Below, in pieces: positions 1 to 7,130 of a stretch of DNA of 12,091 bases; positions within the stretch are counted from its first letter, which is position 1; each line of letters begins with the position of its first letter. The stretch lies in NCBI GenBank assembly GCA_030918015.1, contig JAUPTP010000023.1:1-12091 (forward strand), in the 5' to 3' direction. The stretch is from Pseudomonadota bacterium (GTDB lineage: Bacteria > Pseudomonadota > Gammaproteobacteria > Burkholderiales > Burkholderiaceae_C). The notes under the pieces were generated by a model. The model was given only the letters and a program-made list of their open reading frames with translations. It did not search any database and had not been told where the DNA came from. Position numbers and translations under genes: made by a program.

Positions 1-882
1 AAGCTGCCGCTGCCGATGGACGTGCAGACGCTGATCTTCTTCGCCTTCCTGGCCGCCTTCGCGGTGAAGGTGCCGATGTGGCCGGTGCATACCTGGCTGC
101 CGGATGCCCACGTCGAGGCGCCCACCGGCGGCTCGATGGTGCTGGCCGCGATCATGCTGAAGCTGGGTGCCTACGGCTTCCTGCGCTTCTCGCTGCCGAT
201 CGCCCCGGACGCCTCGCACGAGTGGTCGTGGCTGCTGATCACGATGTCGCTGATCGCGGTCATCTACATCGGCCTGGTCGCCATGGTGCAGCACGACATG
301 AAGAAGCTGGTGGCGTATTCGTCGATCGCTCACATGGGCTTCGTGACGCTGGGCTTCTTCTACTTCAGCGAGCTGGGCATCTCCGGCGGCCTGGTGCAGA
401 TGATCAGCCACGGCTTCGTCTCGGGCGCGATGTTCTTCTCGATCGGCGTGCTCTATGACCGCGTGCATTCCCGCGAGATCGCCAGCTACGGCGGCGTCGT
501 CAACACGATGCCCAGGTTCGCGGCCTTCGCGGTGTTCTTCGGCATGGCCAACTGCGGCCTGCCGGGCACGGCCGGCTTCATCGGCGAGTGGATGGTCATC
601 CTGGGCGCGGTGAAGTACAACTTCTGGATCGGCCTGCTGTCGGCCACCGCGCTGATCTTCGGTGCGGCCTACACGCTGTGGATGATCAAGCGCGTCTACT
701 TCGGTGATGTCGCCAACGACCATGTCCGCGAGCTGACCGACATCAACGCCCGCGAATTCACGATCCTGGCGATCCTGGCCCTGTGCACGCTGGCGATGGG
801 TCTGTATCCGAAGCCCTTCACCGACGTGATGCATGTGTCGGTGACCGAGCTGATCCGCCACGTCGGCGTCTCGAAACTGTGA
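1..882 (+). CDS. nuoM: NADH-quinone oxidoreductase subunit M, 3' part (5' end outside window)
   Basis: This is the C-terminal 293 residues of NuoM, one of the three antiporter-like, proton-pumping membrane subunits of respiratory complex I. The reading frame is open from base 1 to the TGA at 880-882. The family is about 500 residues long, so roughly 40% is missing upstream. Residues known to matter in E. coli NuoM are recognisable at matching spacing: Lys23 of the fragment in [17 protein letters not shown] (E. coli K234), Lys54 in [13 protein letters not shown] (K265) and Glu196 in [10 protein letters not shown] (E407). The rest is a run of hydrophobic helices. nuoN begins 19 bases after the stop, so this is the tail of the nuo operon. 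The apparent ATG at 16 is internal. The E. coli numbering is recalled, but the spacings of 31 and 173 residues match exactly. Confidence 0.97.
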   Translation, partial: KLPLPMDVQTLIFFAFLAAFAVKVPMWPVHTWLPDAHVEAPTGGSMVLAAIMLKLGAYGFLRFSLPIAPDASHEWSWLLITMSLIAVIYIGLVAMVQHDMKKLVAYSSIAHMGFVTLGFFYFSELGISGGLVQMISHGFVSGAMFFSIGVLYDRVHSREIASYGGVVNTMPRFAAFAVFFGMANCGLPGTAGFIGEWMVILGAVKYNFWIGLLSATALIFGAAYTLWMIKRVYFGDVANDHVRELTDINAREFTILAILALCTLAMGLYPKPFTDVMHVSVTELIRHVGVSKL

Positions 883-901
883 TCACGGAGCGCTGCACCC
901 C

Positions 902-2383
902 ATGACTGCAATGAACTGGCTCGCGGTGTATCCCGAGATCCTCCTGCTGGCGATGGCCTGCGTGGTCGCGCTGGCCGACCTCTTCGTCACCGACCCGAAG
1001 CGCACGCCGACGCACCTGCTGTCGCTGCTGACCCTGGCGGCGGTCGGCGCCATGCACTGGAGCTACATCCAGGACGGCTCCACCCTCTATGCGATGAACC
1101 GCATGGTGGTGTCCGATCCGATGGGGCACCTGATGGCGCTGTTCGCCGTGATCGCCGTCGCCGTGACGCTGGTCTATGCCCGTCCGTATGCCGAGAGCCG
1201 CGAGATGCTCAAGGGCGAGCTCTACACGCTCAGCCTGTTCTCGCTGCTGGGCATCTCGGTGATGGTGTCGGCCAACAACTTCCTGGTGATGTACCTGGGC
1301 CTGGAGCTGATGAGCCTGTCGCTGTACGCGCTGGTGGCTCTGCGCCGCGACCACGCCCAGTCGACCGAAGCCGCGATGAAGTACTTCGTGCTCGGCGCGC
1401 TGGCCTCCGGTTTCCTGCTCTACGGCATGTCGATGCTGTATGGCGCCACCGGCACGCTGGACATCGGTCAGGTCTTCCAGGTCATCGCCAAGGGCGAAGC
1501 CAACCGCCAGGTGCTGACCTTCGGTCTGGTGTTCATCGTCTCCGGCCTGGCCTTCAAGCTGGGTGCCGTGCCCTTCCACATGTGGGTGCCGGACGTCTAT
1601 CAGGGTGCCCCGACCGCCGCGACGCTGCTGATCGCGGGCGCACCGAAGATCGCCTCCTTCGGCATGGCGCTGCGCCTGCTGGTCGACGGCATGCTGGGTC
1701 TGGCGGCCGACTGGCAGCAGATGCTGGGCGTGCTGGCGGTGTGCTCGCTGCTGGTGGGCAACCTGGCGGCGATCGCGCAGACCAACCTCAAGCGCATGCT
1801 GGCCTACTCGACCATCGCGCAGATGGGCTTCCTGCTGCTGGGCATGATCGCCGGCGTGGTCAACGGCAACACCCTGTCGGCGGCCAATGCCTACAGCTCG
1901 TCGCTGTTCTACATCCTGACCTATGTGGTCACGACGCTGGGCACCTTCGGCCTGATCATGCTGCTGTCGCGCCAGGGCTTCGAGGCCGAGGACATCGCTG
2001 ACCTGGCCGGCCTGCACAAGCGCAGCCCGGTGCTGGCCGCGGTGATGGCGATCTTCCTGTTCTCGCTGGCGGGCGTGCCGCCGATGGTCGGCTTCCACGC
2101 CAAGCTGGCGGTGCTGCAGGCCCTGATCACCACCAACGATCCGGTGCTGGTCAAGCTGGCGATCTTCGGCGTGGTGATGTCGCTGATCGGCGCCTTCTAC
2201 TACATCCGCGTCGTCAAGGTCATGTACTTCGACGAGCCGAAGGAAACCGCGGCGATCGTCACGCCGGGCGGCGCCCGCGCGGTGCTGTCGCTCAACGGCG
2301 CGGCCGTGCTGCTGCTGGGCATCATCCCGGGCGGCCTGATGACGCTGTGCTCGCAGGCCATCGTCAAGTCGCTGGCCCAGTGA
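902..2383 (+). CDS. nuoN: NADH-quinone oxidoreductase subunit N
   Basis: A complete 493-residue NuoN, the antiporter-like subunit of complex I that sits next to NuoM and pumps protons across the inner membrane. The length fits the family (E. coli about 485). It has about 14 hydrophobic segments. The charged residues expected in the proton path are present: Glu135 in [19 protein letters not shown], Lys219 in [19 protein letters not shown], Lys249 in [10 protein letters not shown] and Lys401 in [11 protein letters not shown]. The ATG at 902 follows a GGAG at 887-890 with 11 bases between. A second ATG three codons later (911) is possible, but it sits further from that GGAG. The stop overlaps the GTG of the DUF2818 gene, so the two are probably translationally coupled. 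A 626-residue open frame on the opposite strand is only a GC-bias shadow. Confidence 0.98.
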   Translation: MTAMNWLAVYPEILLLAMACVVALADLFVTDPKRTPTHLLSLLTLAAVGAMHWSYIQDGSTLYAMNRMVVSDPMGHLMALFAVIAVAVTLVYARPYAESREMLKGELYTLSLFSLLGISVMVSANNFLVMYLGLELMSLSLYALVALRRDHAQSTEAAMKYFVLGALASGFLLYGMSMLYGATGTLDIGQVFQVIAKGEANRQVLTFGLVFIVSGLAFKLGAVPFHMWVPDVYQGAPTAATLLIAGAPKIASFGMALRLLVDGMLGLAADWQQMLGVLAVCSLLVGNLAAIAQTNLKRMLAYSTIAQMGFLLLGMIAGVVNGNTLSAANAYSSSLFYILTYVVTTLGTFGLIMLLSRQGFEAEDIADLAGLHKRSPVLAAVMAIFLFSLAGVPPMVGFHAKLAVLQALITTNDPVLVKLAIFGVVMSLIGAFYYIRVVKVMYFDEPKETAAIVTPGGARAVLSLNGAAVLLLGIIPGGLMTLCSQAIVKSLAQ

Positions 2384-2679
2384 GCGCTTCCGCCTCCATC
2401 TGGCTGGTGCTGCTGCTTGCAGCAGTGCTGGCCAACCTGCCGTTCGCCAGCGAACGGCTTTTTGCATTCGGGCCGCTGCGCGCGCCCAAGTCGCTGGCCT
2501 GGCGTCTGGCCGAGCTGCTGCTGTACACGGCCGCCGTGATCCTGGTGGGCCGGCTGCTCGAGTCGCGTGCCGGCCAGATGGCGCCGCAGGGCTGGCCGTT
2601 CTATGCCGTGCTGCTGTGCATGATGCTGACGCTGGCTTTCCCCGGTTTCGTCTGGCGCTATCTGCGGCGCCAGCGCTGA
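2380..2679 (+). CDS. DUF2818 family small inner-membrane protein
   Basis: A 99-residue protein with three hydrophobic segments (about residues 6-22, 43-60 and 73-93) and a basic C-terminus (WRYLRRQR). It resembles the DUF2818 family, which has no known function and is characteristically found just after nuoN in Burkholderiales. I chose the GTG at 2380 because it overlaps the nuoN TGA as GTGA and gives the usual length of about 100 residues. The frame runs further upstream to an ATG at 2347 inside nuoN, but that start would add 11 residues with no supporting site. The tight coupling suggests production in step with complex I, possibly as an assembly or accessory factor. That role is inference from position only. 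Confidence 0.88.
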   Translation: MSASASIWLVLLLAAVLANLPFASERLFAFGPLRAPKSLAWRLAELLLYTAAVILVGRLLESRAGQMAPQGWPFYAVLLCMMLTLAFPGFVWRYLRRQR

Positions 2680-2696
2680 TTCCTCCGAAGGACCCC

Positions 2697-3317
2697 ATGC
2701 TGCCCGAGCTTGCCGATCTGCCCGAGGGCGATGACCACCTGCGCGAGCAGTGCCTGAGCTCGACGAAGGTGCATGCCGGGCGCTTCCTGCAGGTGATGCG
2801 CGACGAGGTGTCGCTGCCCGACGGCTCCAGCTCCTACCGCGAGTACATCGTCCATCCGGGCGCGGTGATGATCGTGCCGATCCTCGACGATGGCCGGCTG
2901 GTGCTGGAGCGCCAGTACCGCTATCCCCACCACCGTGCCTTCATCGAGTTCCCGGCCGGCAAGCTCGACGCCGGCGAGGCGGGCATCACCTGCGGCGTGC
3001 GCGAACTGCTCGAGGAGACCGGCTACACGGCGGCGGAGTGGGCCAGCGGGGGCGAGCTGCGCAACGCCATCGCCTACAGCGACGAGCGCATCGAGATCTG
3101 GTTCGCGCGGGGGCTGCAGCGTGGCGAGCGCCGTCTGGACGAGGGCGAATTCCTCGACGTCTTCGCCGCCAGCGAGCAGCAGCTCTCCGACTGGATCCGC
3201 GACGGCCAGATCACCGATGCCAAGACCATGATCGCCTTGCTGTGGCTGCAGCAATGGCGCGCCGGCCGCTGGGACTTGGACTGGCGCCCGGCCGAGGCCT
3301 GGGGTGCGGGCCGATAA
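2697..3317 (+). CDS. NUDIX hydrolase, ADP-ribose pyrophosphatase-like
   Basis: A 206-residue NUDIX enzyme. The Nudix box lies at residues 88-110, beginning GKLDAGE and ending RELLEETGY. It fits GX5EX7REUXEEXGU except for a Tyr at the last position, and it supplies the metal-binding glutamates of the REXXEE helix. Ahead of it the ERQYRY and EFPAGKLD segments are typical of the ADP-sugar/ADP-ribose pyrophosphatase branch (NudF-like), which splits ADP-ribose into AMP and ribose 5-phosphate. The protein is soluble and cytoplasmic, with no signal or membrane segment. The ATG at 2697 has GAAGGA at 2687-2692 as ribosome binding site. The frame extends upstream into the DUF2818 gene, but that part is not NUDIX-like. 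It lies 17 bases after the DUF2818 stop, in the same operon tail. The exact substrate cannot be read from sequence. Confidence 0.93.
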   Translation: MLPELADLPEGDDHLREQCLSSTKVHAGRFLQVMRDEVSLPDGSSSYREYIVHPGAVMIVPILDDGRLVLERQYRYPHHRAFIEFPAGKLDAGEAGITCGVRELLEETGYTAAEWASGGELRNAIAYSDERIEIWFARGLQRGERRLDEGEFLDVFAASEQQLSDWIRDGQITDAKTMIALLWLQQWRAGRWDLDWRPAEAWGAGR

Positions 3318-3327
3318 TTCCCGGGCC

Positions 3328-3807
3328 ATGAAAGTATTCGATCTGCAGTGCGTGGGCGGCCACGGCTTCGAGGGCTGGTTCGGCTCCGAGGATGACTATC
3401 AGTCCCAGTGCGGGCGCGGCCTGCTCACCTGTCCCCTGTGCGGCAGCGCCCAGGTGATGCGGCTGCCCTCGGCGCCGCGGCTGAACCTCTCCGGCAGCGG
3501 TCGCGACGAGCCGGTGCGCCTGCGCGCGCCACTGGGCTCGCCGGTCTCGCATCCGGCGCCGGCCCCCACGCCCGAGCGCCAGCAGGCCGAAGCGGTCTTC
3601 CTGCAGGCGGTGCGTCATGTGCTGGCGCACACCGAGGATGTTGGTGCGCGTTTTGCCGAAGAAGCCCGCCGCATCCACCACGGCGAGAGCGAGGCCCGCG
3701 GCATCCGCGGCCAGACCACGCCCGAGGAGCGCCAGGAACTGCGCGAGGAGGGCATCGAGGTCTTCTCGCTGCCGGTGCCCGAAGGCCTGGAGGGCCCGCT
3801 TCAGTAG
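3328..3807 (+). CDS. DUF1178 family protein (zinc-ribbon-like)
   Basis: A 159-residue protein beginning MKVFDLQC, the standard start of the DUF1178 family, which is why the ATG at 3328 is preferred over an in-frame ATG 24 bases upstream. Cys8, His12 and the CPLC pair (Cys35, Cys38) form a likely small zinc ribbon at the N-terminus. The middle is Pro/Ala-rich and looks like a linker (residues about 60-85). The C-terminal part carries the conserved family block around DVGARFAEEARRIHHGE (104-120), GIRGQTTPEER and EGIEVFSLP. No function is established for the family. The gene starts 10 bases after the NUDIX stop without a clear Shine-Dalgarno, which suggests coupling. Its last seven bases overlap the end of the convergent FAD-oxidase gene. 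Confidence 0.92.
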   Translation: MKVFDLQCVGGHGFEGWFGSEDDYQSQCGRGLLTCPLCGSAQVMRLPSAPRLNLSGSGRDEPVRLRAPLGSPVSHPAPAPTPERQQAEAVFLQAVRHVLAHTEDVGARFAEEARRIHHGESEARGIRGQTTPEERQELREEGIEVFSLPVPEGLEGPLQ

Positions 3808-3812
3808 CGGGC
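3794..3812. terminator. Hairpin over the overlapping convergent stop codons of the DUF1178 and FAD-oxidase genes
   Basis: GCCCGCT (3794-3800) pairs perfectly with AGCGGGC (3806-3812) around the loop TCAGT. The DUF1178 stop TAG (3805-3807) and the oxidase stop (TCA on the plus strand, 3801-3803) both fall within this hairpin. There is no T run on either side, so it is not a classic intrinsic terminator. It could act as a bidirectional transcript-end or 3'-protecting hairpin. The structure is seen directly; the role is inferred. Confidence 0.45.
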
Positions 3813-5234
3813 GGATGCGGGCAGCACCCGGTCCGGGTTCATCCGGCCGTCCGGGTCCAGCGCCTGCTTGATCGAGCGCATCAGCGCCAGCGCCACCGGC
3901 GACTTGCGCCGCTGCAGCTCGTCGCGCTTGAGCCGGCCGATGCCGTGCTCGGCCGAGATCGTGCCGCGGTGTGCCTGCACCGCGTCGTGCACCAGCGTGT
4001 TGACCGCGTCTTCCTGTTCGGCCAGGAATCGGGCCGGATCCTCGCCCTCGGGCGCCTGCACGTTGTAGTGCAGGTTGCCGTCGCCCAGGTGGCCGAAGGT
4101 GACCGGGCGCACGCCGGGCCAGCGCGCGCGCAGCGCCGCGTCCGTGCCGGCCACGAAGCCAGGAATCGCCGACACCGGCAGCCCGATGTCGTGCTTGATG
4201 TTGAGCCCCTCGGCCGACTGCGCCGCCGACACCGACTCGCGCAGCTGCCACATCGCGCGCGACTGCGCCAGCGACTGCGCCACCGCCGCGTCGCCGATCA
4301 TGCCCGCGTCCAGCGCGCGCGCCAGCAGCGCCTCGAGCAGGCCCTGCGCATGGGCCTCGCCCTCGCTGTCGGAGAGTTCCAGCAGCACCGTCCAGGCGCA
4401 GGCCGGCAGCGGCTGCGCGATCTGCGGGAAATGCCGCGCCACCAGCGACAGCGCATGCCGGCCGATCACCTCGAAGCCGGTCAGCGCATCGCCCGCCTGG
4501 CTGCGCGCCAGGCGCAGCAGCGCCACGCAGTCCTCGAGCGAGTCGCAGGCCGCCAGCGCGGTGCGGGTGGCCGCCGGCTGGGGCTGCAGCTTCATGACCG
4601 CGGCGGTGATCACGCCCAGCGTGCCCTCGCTGCCGATGTAGACATGGCGCAGGTCGTAGCCGGTGTTGTCCTTGCGCAGGCCGGAGAGCCCGTCCCAGAT
4701 CTCGCCGGCCGGCGTCACCACCTCCAGCCCCAGGCAGAGCTCGCGCGCGTTGCCGTGGCGCAGCACCTGGGTGCCGCCGGCGTTGGTCGCCAGGTTGCCG
4801 CCGATGGTGCAGCTGCCCTCCGAGGCCAGGCTCAGCGGCAGCCACAGTCCTTCGGCCTCGGCGGCCTGCTGCGCGGCCTGCAGCACGCAGCCGGCCTCGA
4901 CCGTCATCGTCAGGTTGGCCGCATCAAGCGCGCGCACCCGCTCGAGCCGGCGCAGGCTCAGCAGCAGCTGCGTGCCGCTGGCGTCAGGCACCGAGGCGCC
5001 GACCAGGCCGGTGTTGCCGCCCTGCGGCACGACCGCGACGCGGTGCTTGGCGCACAGGCGCATCACCTGCGCGACCTCCTCGGTCGTGCCGGGCCGGGCC
5101 ACCGCCAGCGCGCGGCCCGGCCAGCGCCGGCGCCAGTCCAGCGTCCAGGCCGACAGGTCGCCTTCGCGCAGCACCTGCGCCGGGCCGATCCGGGCTGCAA
5201 GCTGCTCGAGAAACTTCGGGGTGTCCAGGCTCAT
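3801..5234 (-). CDS. FAD-binding oxidoreductase, D-2-hydroxyglutarate / D-lactate dehydrogenase type
   Basis: A 477-residue flavoprotein of the FAD-linked oxidase family (GlcD, D-lactate dehydrogenase, D-2-hydroxyglutarate dehydrogenase). The FAD-binding PCMH domain spans about residues 40-220, with the pyrophosphate loop VVPQGGNTGLVGASVP (68-83), the ASEGSCTIGGNLATNAGG block (138-154) and LRKDNTGYDLRHVYIGSEGTLG (186-207). The C-terminal oxidase domain has HLGDGNLHYN (382-391) and EHGIG (429-433), which supply the substrate and metal-binding histidines and glutamate in characterised relatives. It ends with the usual LDPDGRMNPDRVL. It should oxidise a D-2-hydroxy acid and pass electrons to an acceptor; the substrate is undetermined. 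The start is the ATG ending at 5234, which overlaps the upstream DUF2069 stop as ATGA. The open frame continues far upstream, but only as a shadow of other genes. Confidence 0.93.
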   Translation of the reverse strand: MSLDTPKFLEQLAARIGPAQVLREGDLSAWTLDWRRRWPGRALAVARPGTTEEVAQVMRLCAKHRVAVVPQGGNTGLVGASVPDASGTQLLLSLRRLERVRALDAANLTMTVEAGCVLQAAQQAAEAEGLWLPLSLASEGSCTIGGNLATNAGGTQVLRHGNARELCLGLEVVTPAGEIWDGLSGLRKDNTGYDLRHVYIGSEGTLGVITAAVMKLQPQPAATRTALAACDSLEDCVALLRLARSQAGDALTGFEVIGRHALSLVARHFPQIAQPLPACAWTVLLELSDSEGEAHAQGLLEALLARALDAGMIGDAAVAQSLAQSRAMWQLRESVSAAQSAEGLNIKHDIGLPVSAIPGFVAGTDAALRARWPGVRPVTFGHLGDGNLHYNVQAPEGEDPARFLAEQEDAVNTLVHDAVQAHRGTISAEHGIGRLKRDELQRRKSPVALALMRSIKQALDPDGRMNPDRVLPASARY

Positions 5235-5671
5235 GCGGCGGTTTCTGCGGTCTTTTCTGCAGCCAGCAGACGGCCGGCTGCCAGTCGTGCACGCACATGC
5301 CAGGCGCAGGCGCCGAACAGCAACACCGACAGCACGATCTCGGCCAGCGCCAGCGCCGGGCCCAGGCCGCGCTCGCCCAGCACCCGCACGCCGCCCTCGG
5401 CCGCGTAGAGCCAGACCGCCAGGCTCAGCCAGCGGTAGGTGTAGAGCCGCAGGCGCCACAGGCCGGGCAGGGCCAGCACCAGCGGCAGCACCTTGATCGC
5501 CAGCGTGCCGCGCCCGGTCGGGGCCAGCACCAGCTCCCAGAGCAGCCCCAGCGCGATCAGCGCCACGCACAGCGCGAGGGTCAGCCAGCGGCTGTGCCGC
5601 ACGGCCGGCGTGGGCACACGGGGGGCATCGGCCGACGGCAGCGGCGGGGCGGAGGCGGGAGCGTCGTTCAT
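5231..5671 (-). CDS. DUF2069 family inner-membrane protein
   Basis: A 146-residue membrane protein with four hydrophobic segments (about residues 28-48, 57-72, 78-97 and 104-127), a Pro/Ala-rich cytoplasmic N-terminus and an Ala-rich tail. The segments WELVLAP, LPLVLALPGLWRLRLYTYRW and YAAEGGVRVL are what I expect of DUF2069, a family of unknown function. Its stop overlaps the start of the FAD oxidase by four bases, so the two are probably co-translated. The ATG ending at 5671 is the only reasonable start, but no purine-rich ribosome site precedes it. The upstream frame crosses the divergent YihY gene and is unlikely to be coding. Confidence 0.8.
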   Translation of the reverse strand: MNDAPASAPPLPSADAPRVPTPAVRHSRWLTLALCVALIALGLLWELVLAPTGRGTLAIKVLPLVLALPGLWRLRLYTYRWLSLAVWLYAAEGGVRVLGERGLGPALALAEIVLSVLLFGACAWHVRARLAAGRLLAAEKTAETAA

Positions 5672-5715
5672 GGAGGCGGGGGCAGGGCGCGCGGCTTGCG
5701 AATACGGGGTTTGGC

Positions 5716-6987
5716 ATGATATCCGGCATGACTCTCCCCCGTTCCGCCGGATCCGGCCCCGCTCTGACCGGCCTGCAGCGCCGGTCCTGGATCGAGACAC
5801 TGCAGACGCTGCGCGAGCGTTTTCGAGAGGATCGCCTGGGCGTGGCCGCCGGCAGCCTCACCTTCACCACGACCGTGTCGCTGGTGCCGCTGCTGACGGT
5901 GGCCTTCGCGGTCTTCACGGTCTTTCCGATGTTCGCCAGCCTGCGCAAGGCGCTGGAGCTCTATTTCCTGCAGAACCTGGTGCCCGACGCGATCGCCCGG
6001 CCGGTGCTGCAGCAGCTCACGCTGTTCGCGCTCAAGGCCAGCCGCATGGGGGCCATGGGGCTGGTGGTGCTGTTCTTCACGGCCATCGCGCTGCTGCTGA
6101 CGATCGACCGCTCGCTCAACGCCATCTGGCGGGTGCGCCAGCCCCGGCCGCTGGCCCAGCGGGTGCTGGTGTACTGGGCCACCGCCACGCTGGGGCCGCT
6201 GATGCTGGGCTTCAGCCTGTCGCTGACCTCGTACGCGCTGTCGGCCTCGCGCGATGTGGTCGATGCGCTGCCCGGCGGCGTGACGCTGCTGCTCGGTCTG
6301 GTCGAGATGATGGTGATGGCCGGGGGGGCGGCGCTGCTGTTTCGCTTCGTGCCCAACACCCAGGTGCGCGCCCGCCATGCCTGGGCCGGCGGCACCTTCG
6401 TGGCGGTGGCCTTCGAGGTGGCGAAGAAGCTGCTGGCCCTCTACCTGAGCCTGATTCCGACCTACACCACGATCTACGGCGCCTTCGCCACGCTGCCCAT
6501 CCTGCTGATCTGGATCTATCTCTGCTGGGTGATCGTGCTGCTCGGGGCGGTGATCGCCGCCTATGCGCCCAGTCTGGACATGCGCGTGCGGCGCCGCGCG
6601 CACCGGCCGGGCTGGCGCTTCCTGCTGGCCCTCGAACTGCTGACCGAGCTCGCGCAGGCCCGAGGCACGGACGGACGGGGCGTGGCCCTGCCGACGCTGT
6701 GCGAGCGGCTCCGGCTCGATCCGCTGCAGGCCGAGCCGGTGCTCGAGGTCCTGCAGCAGCTCGACTGGATCGGGCTGCTGCAGGAGGAGGGCGCCGCCCG
6801 GCATGTGCTGCTGGCCGATCCGGAGACGACTCCGCTGGCGCCGCTCGTCGACCGGCTGCTGCTGGCCGACGACGAGCTGCTGCGGCCGCTGCAGTGGCGC
6901 ACCGGGCTGGCGGCGCTTCGACTCGCCGATGCCCTGTCTTTTGCCGGCTCCGGGTCGGAGGGACCCGGGCCGGTCGAGGTGACCTGA
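5716..6987 (+). CDS. YihY/BrkB family inner-membrane protein
   Basis: A 423-residue protein of the YihY (Virul_fac_BrkB) family, often mislabelled ribonuclease BN. Family blocks are clear: RFREDRLGVAAGSLTFTTT (35-53), SLVPLLTVAFAVFTVFP (55-71), DRSLNAIWRV (131-140) and YTTIYGAFATLPILLIWIYLCW (250-271). About six membrane segments end near residue 283. A soluble tail of about 130 residues follows, with helix-rich content that might be a winged-helix-like domain. The family's function is unsettled. ATG 5716 is chosen because CGGGGT (5705-5710) lies at a suitable distance; ATG 5728 (MTLPRS) is a real alternative without a ribosome site. The gene is divergent from the DUF2069 gene across only 44 bases. 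Confidence 0.9.
   Translation: MISGMTLPRSAGSGPALTGLQRRSWIETLQTLRERFREDRLGVAAGSLTFTTTVSLVPLLTVAFAVFTVFPMFASLRKALELYFLQNLVPDAIARPVLQQLTLFALKASRMGAMGLVVLFFTAIALLLTIDRSLNAIWRVRQPRPLAQRVLVYWATATLGPLMLGFSLSLTSYALSASRDVVDALPGGVTLLLGLVEMMVMAGGAALLFRFVPNTQVRARHAWAGGTFVAVAFEVAKKLLALYLSLIPTYTTIYGAFATLPILLIWIYLCWVIVLLGAVIAAYAPSLDMRVRRRAHRPGWRFLLALELLTELAQARGTDGRGVALPTLCERLRLDPLQAEPVLEVLQQLDWIGLLQEEGAARHVLLADPETTPLAPLVDRLLLADDELLRPLQWRTGLAALRLADALSFAGSGSEGPGPVEVT
6950..6968 (+). other. Hairpin in the 3' end of the YihY gene
   Basis: CCGGGTC (6950-6956) pairs with GACCCGG (6962-6968) around a 5-base loop, inside the last codons of the YihY gene. No T run follows, so factor-independent termination is doubtful. 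It may be a product of GC-rich coding sequence. Confidence 0.25.
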
Positions 6988-6988
6988 G

Positions 6989-7017
6989 TCAAAGCAGCAC
7001 CGCCTCCGGACAGGTAT
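6989..7017 (+). promoter_or_regulatory. Weak sigma-28 (FliA)-like promoter candidate for the aer gene
   Basis: TCAAAG (6989-6994), then 15 bases, then ACAGGTAT (7010-7017). The FliA pattern is TAAA-N15-GCCGATAA. The -35 part is near and the spacing exact, but only four of eight -10 positions match. Chemoreceptor genes are commonly FliA-controlled, which is the main reason to list it. The match is within what chance could give. Confidence 0.2.
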
Positions 7018-7039
7018 TTGTCGTTTCAGGCGCCGGCAC

Positions 7040-7056
7040 TCGGCCCTAGTCTTGCG
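7040..7056 (+). promoter_or_regulatory. Sigma-54-like -24/-12 candidate upstream of the aer gene
   Basis: The bases 7040-7056 contain GG (7042-7043) and GC (7054-7055) at the invariant 10-base spacing, with GGC and a full TTGC block matching the sigma-54 pattern TGGCACG-N4-TTGC. Three other positions of that pattern differ. Transcription would start near 7067, about 64 bases before the aer start. It competes with the FliA-like candidate upstream; neither is strong. Confidence 0.25.
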
Positions 7057-7130
7057 CAGTTCTCGCGAGCTTTCGCGGGCATGAGTTCCTGTTGTTCCCC
7101 AACCAGGCTGTCCGAGGGAAGGAAACCTGC

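Noticed and set aside
818..2698. A 626-codon open frame on the minus strand, antisense to nuoN
   Set aside because: Composition is rich in Arg, Gln, His and Ala with no domain; it is a GC-bias shadow of the certain nuoN and neighbouring genes.
3408..5408. A 666-codon open frame on the plus strand across DUF1178 and antisense to the FAD oxidase
   Set aside because: Low-complexity Arg/Ala/Gln/Pro-rich product; both overlapped genes have clear family motifs in their own frames.
5668..5948. N-terminal extension of the FAD oxidase and DUF2069 frames through the divergent YihY region
   Set aside because: The extensions read Arg/Pro/Ala-rich nonsense through the intergenic gap and the YihY gene; internal starts give normal family lengths.
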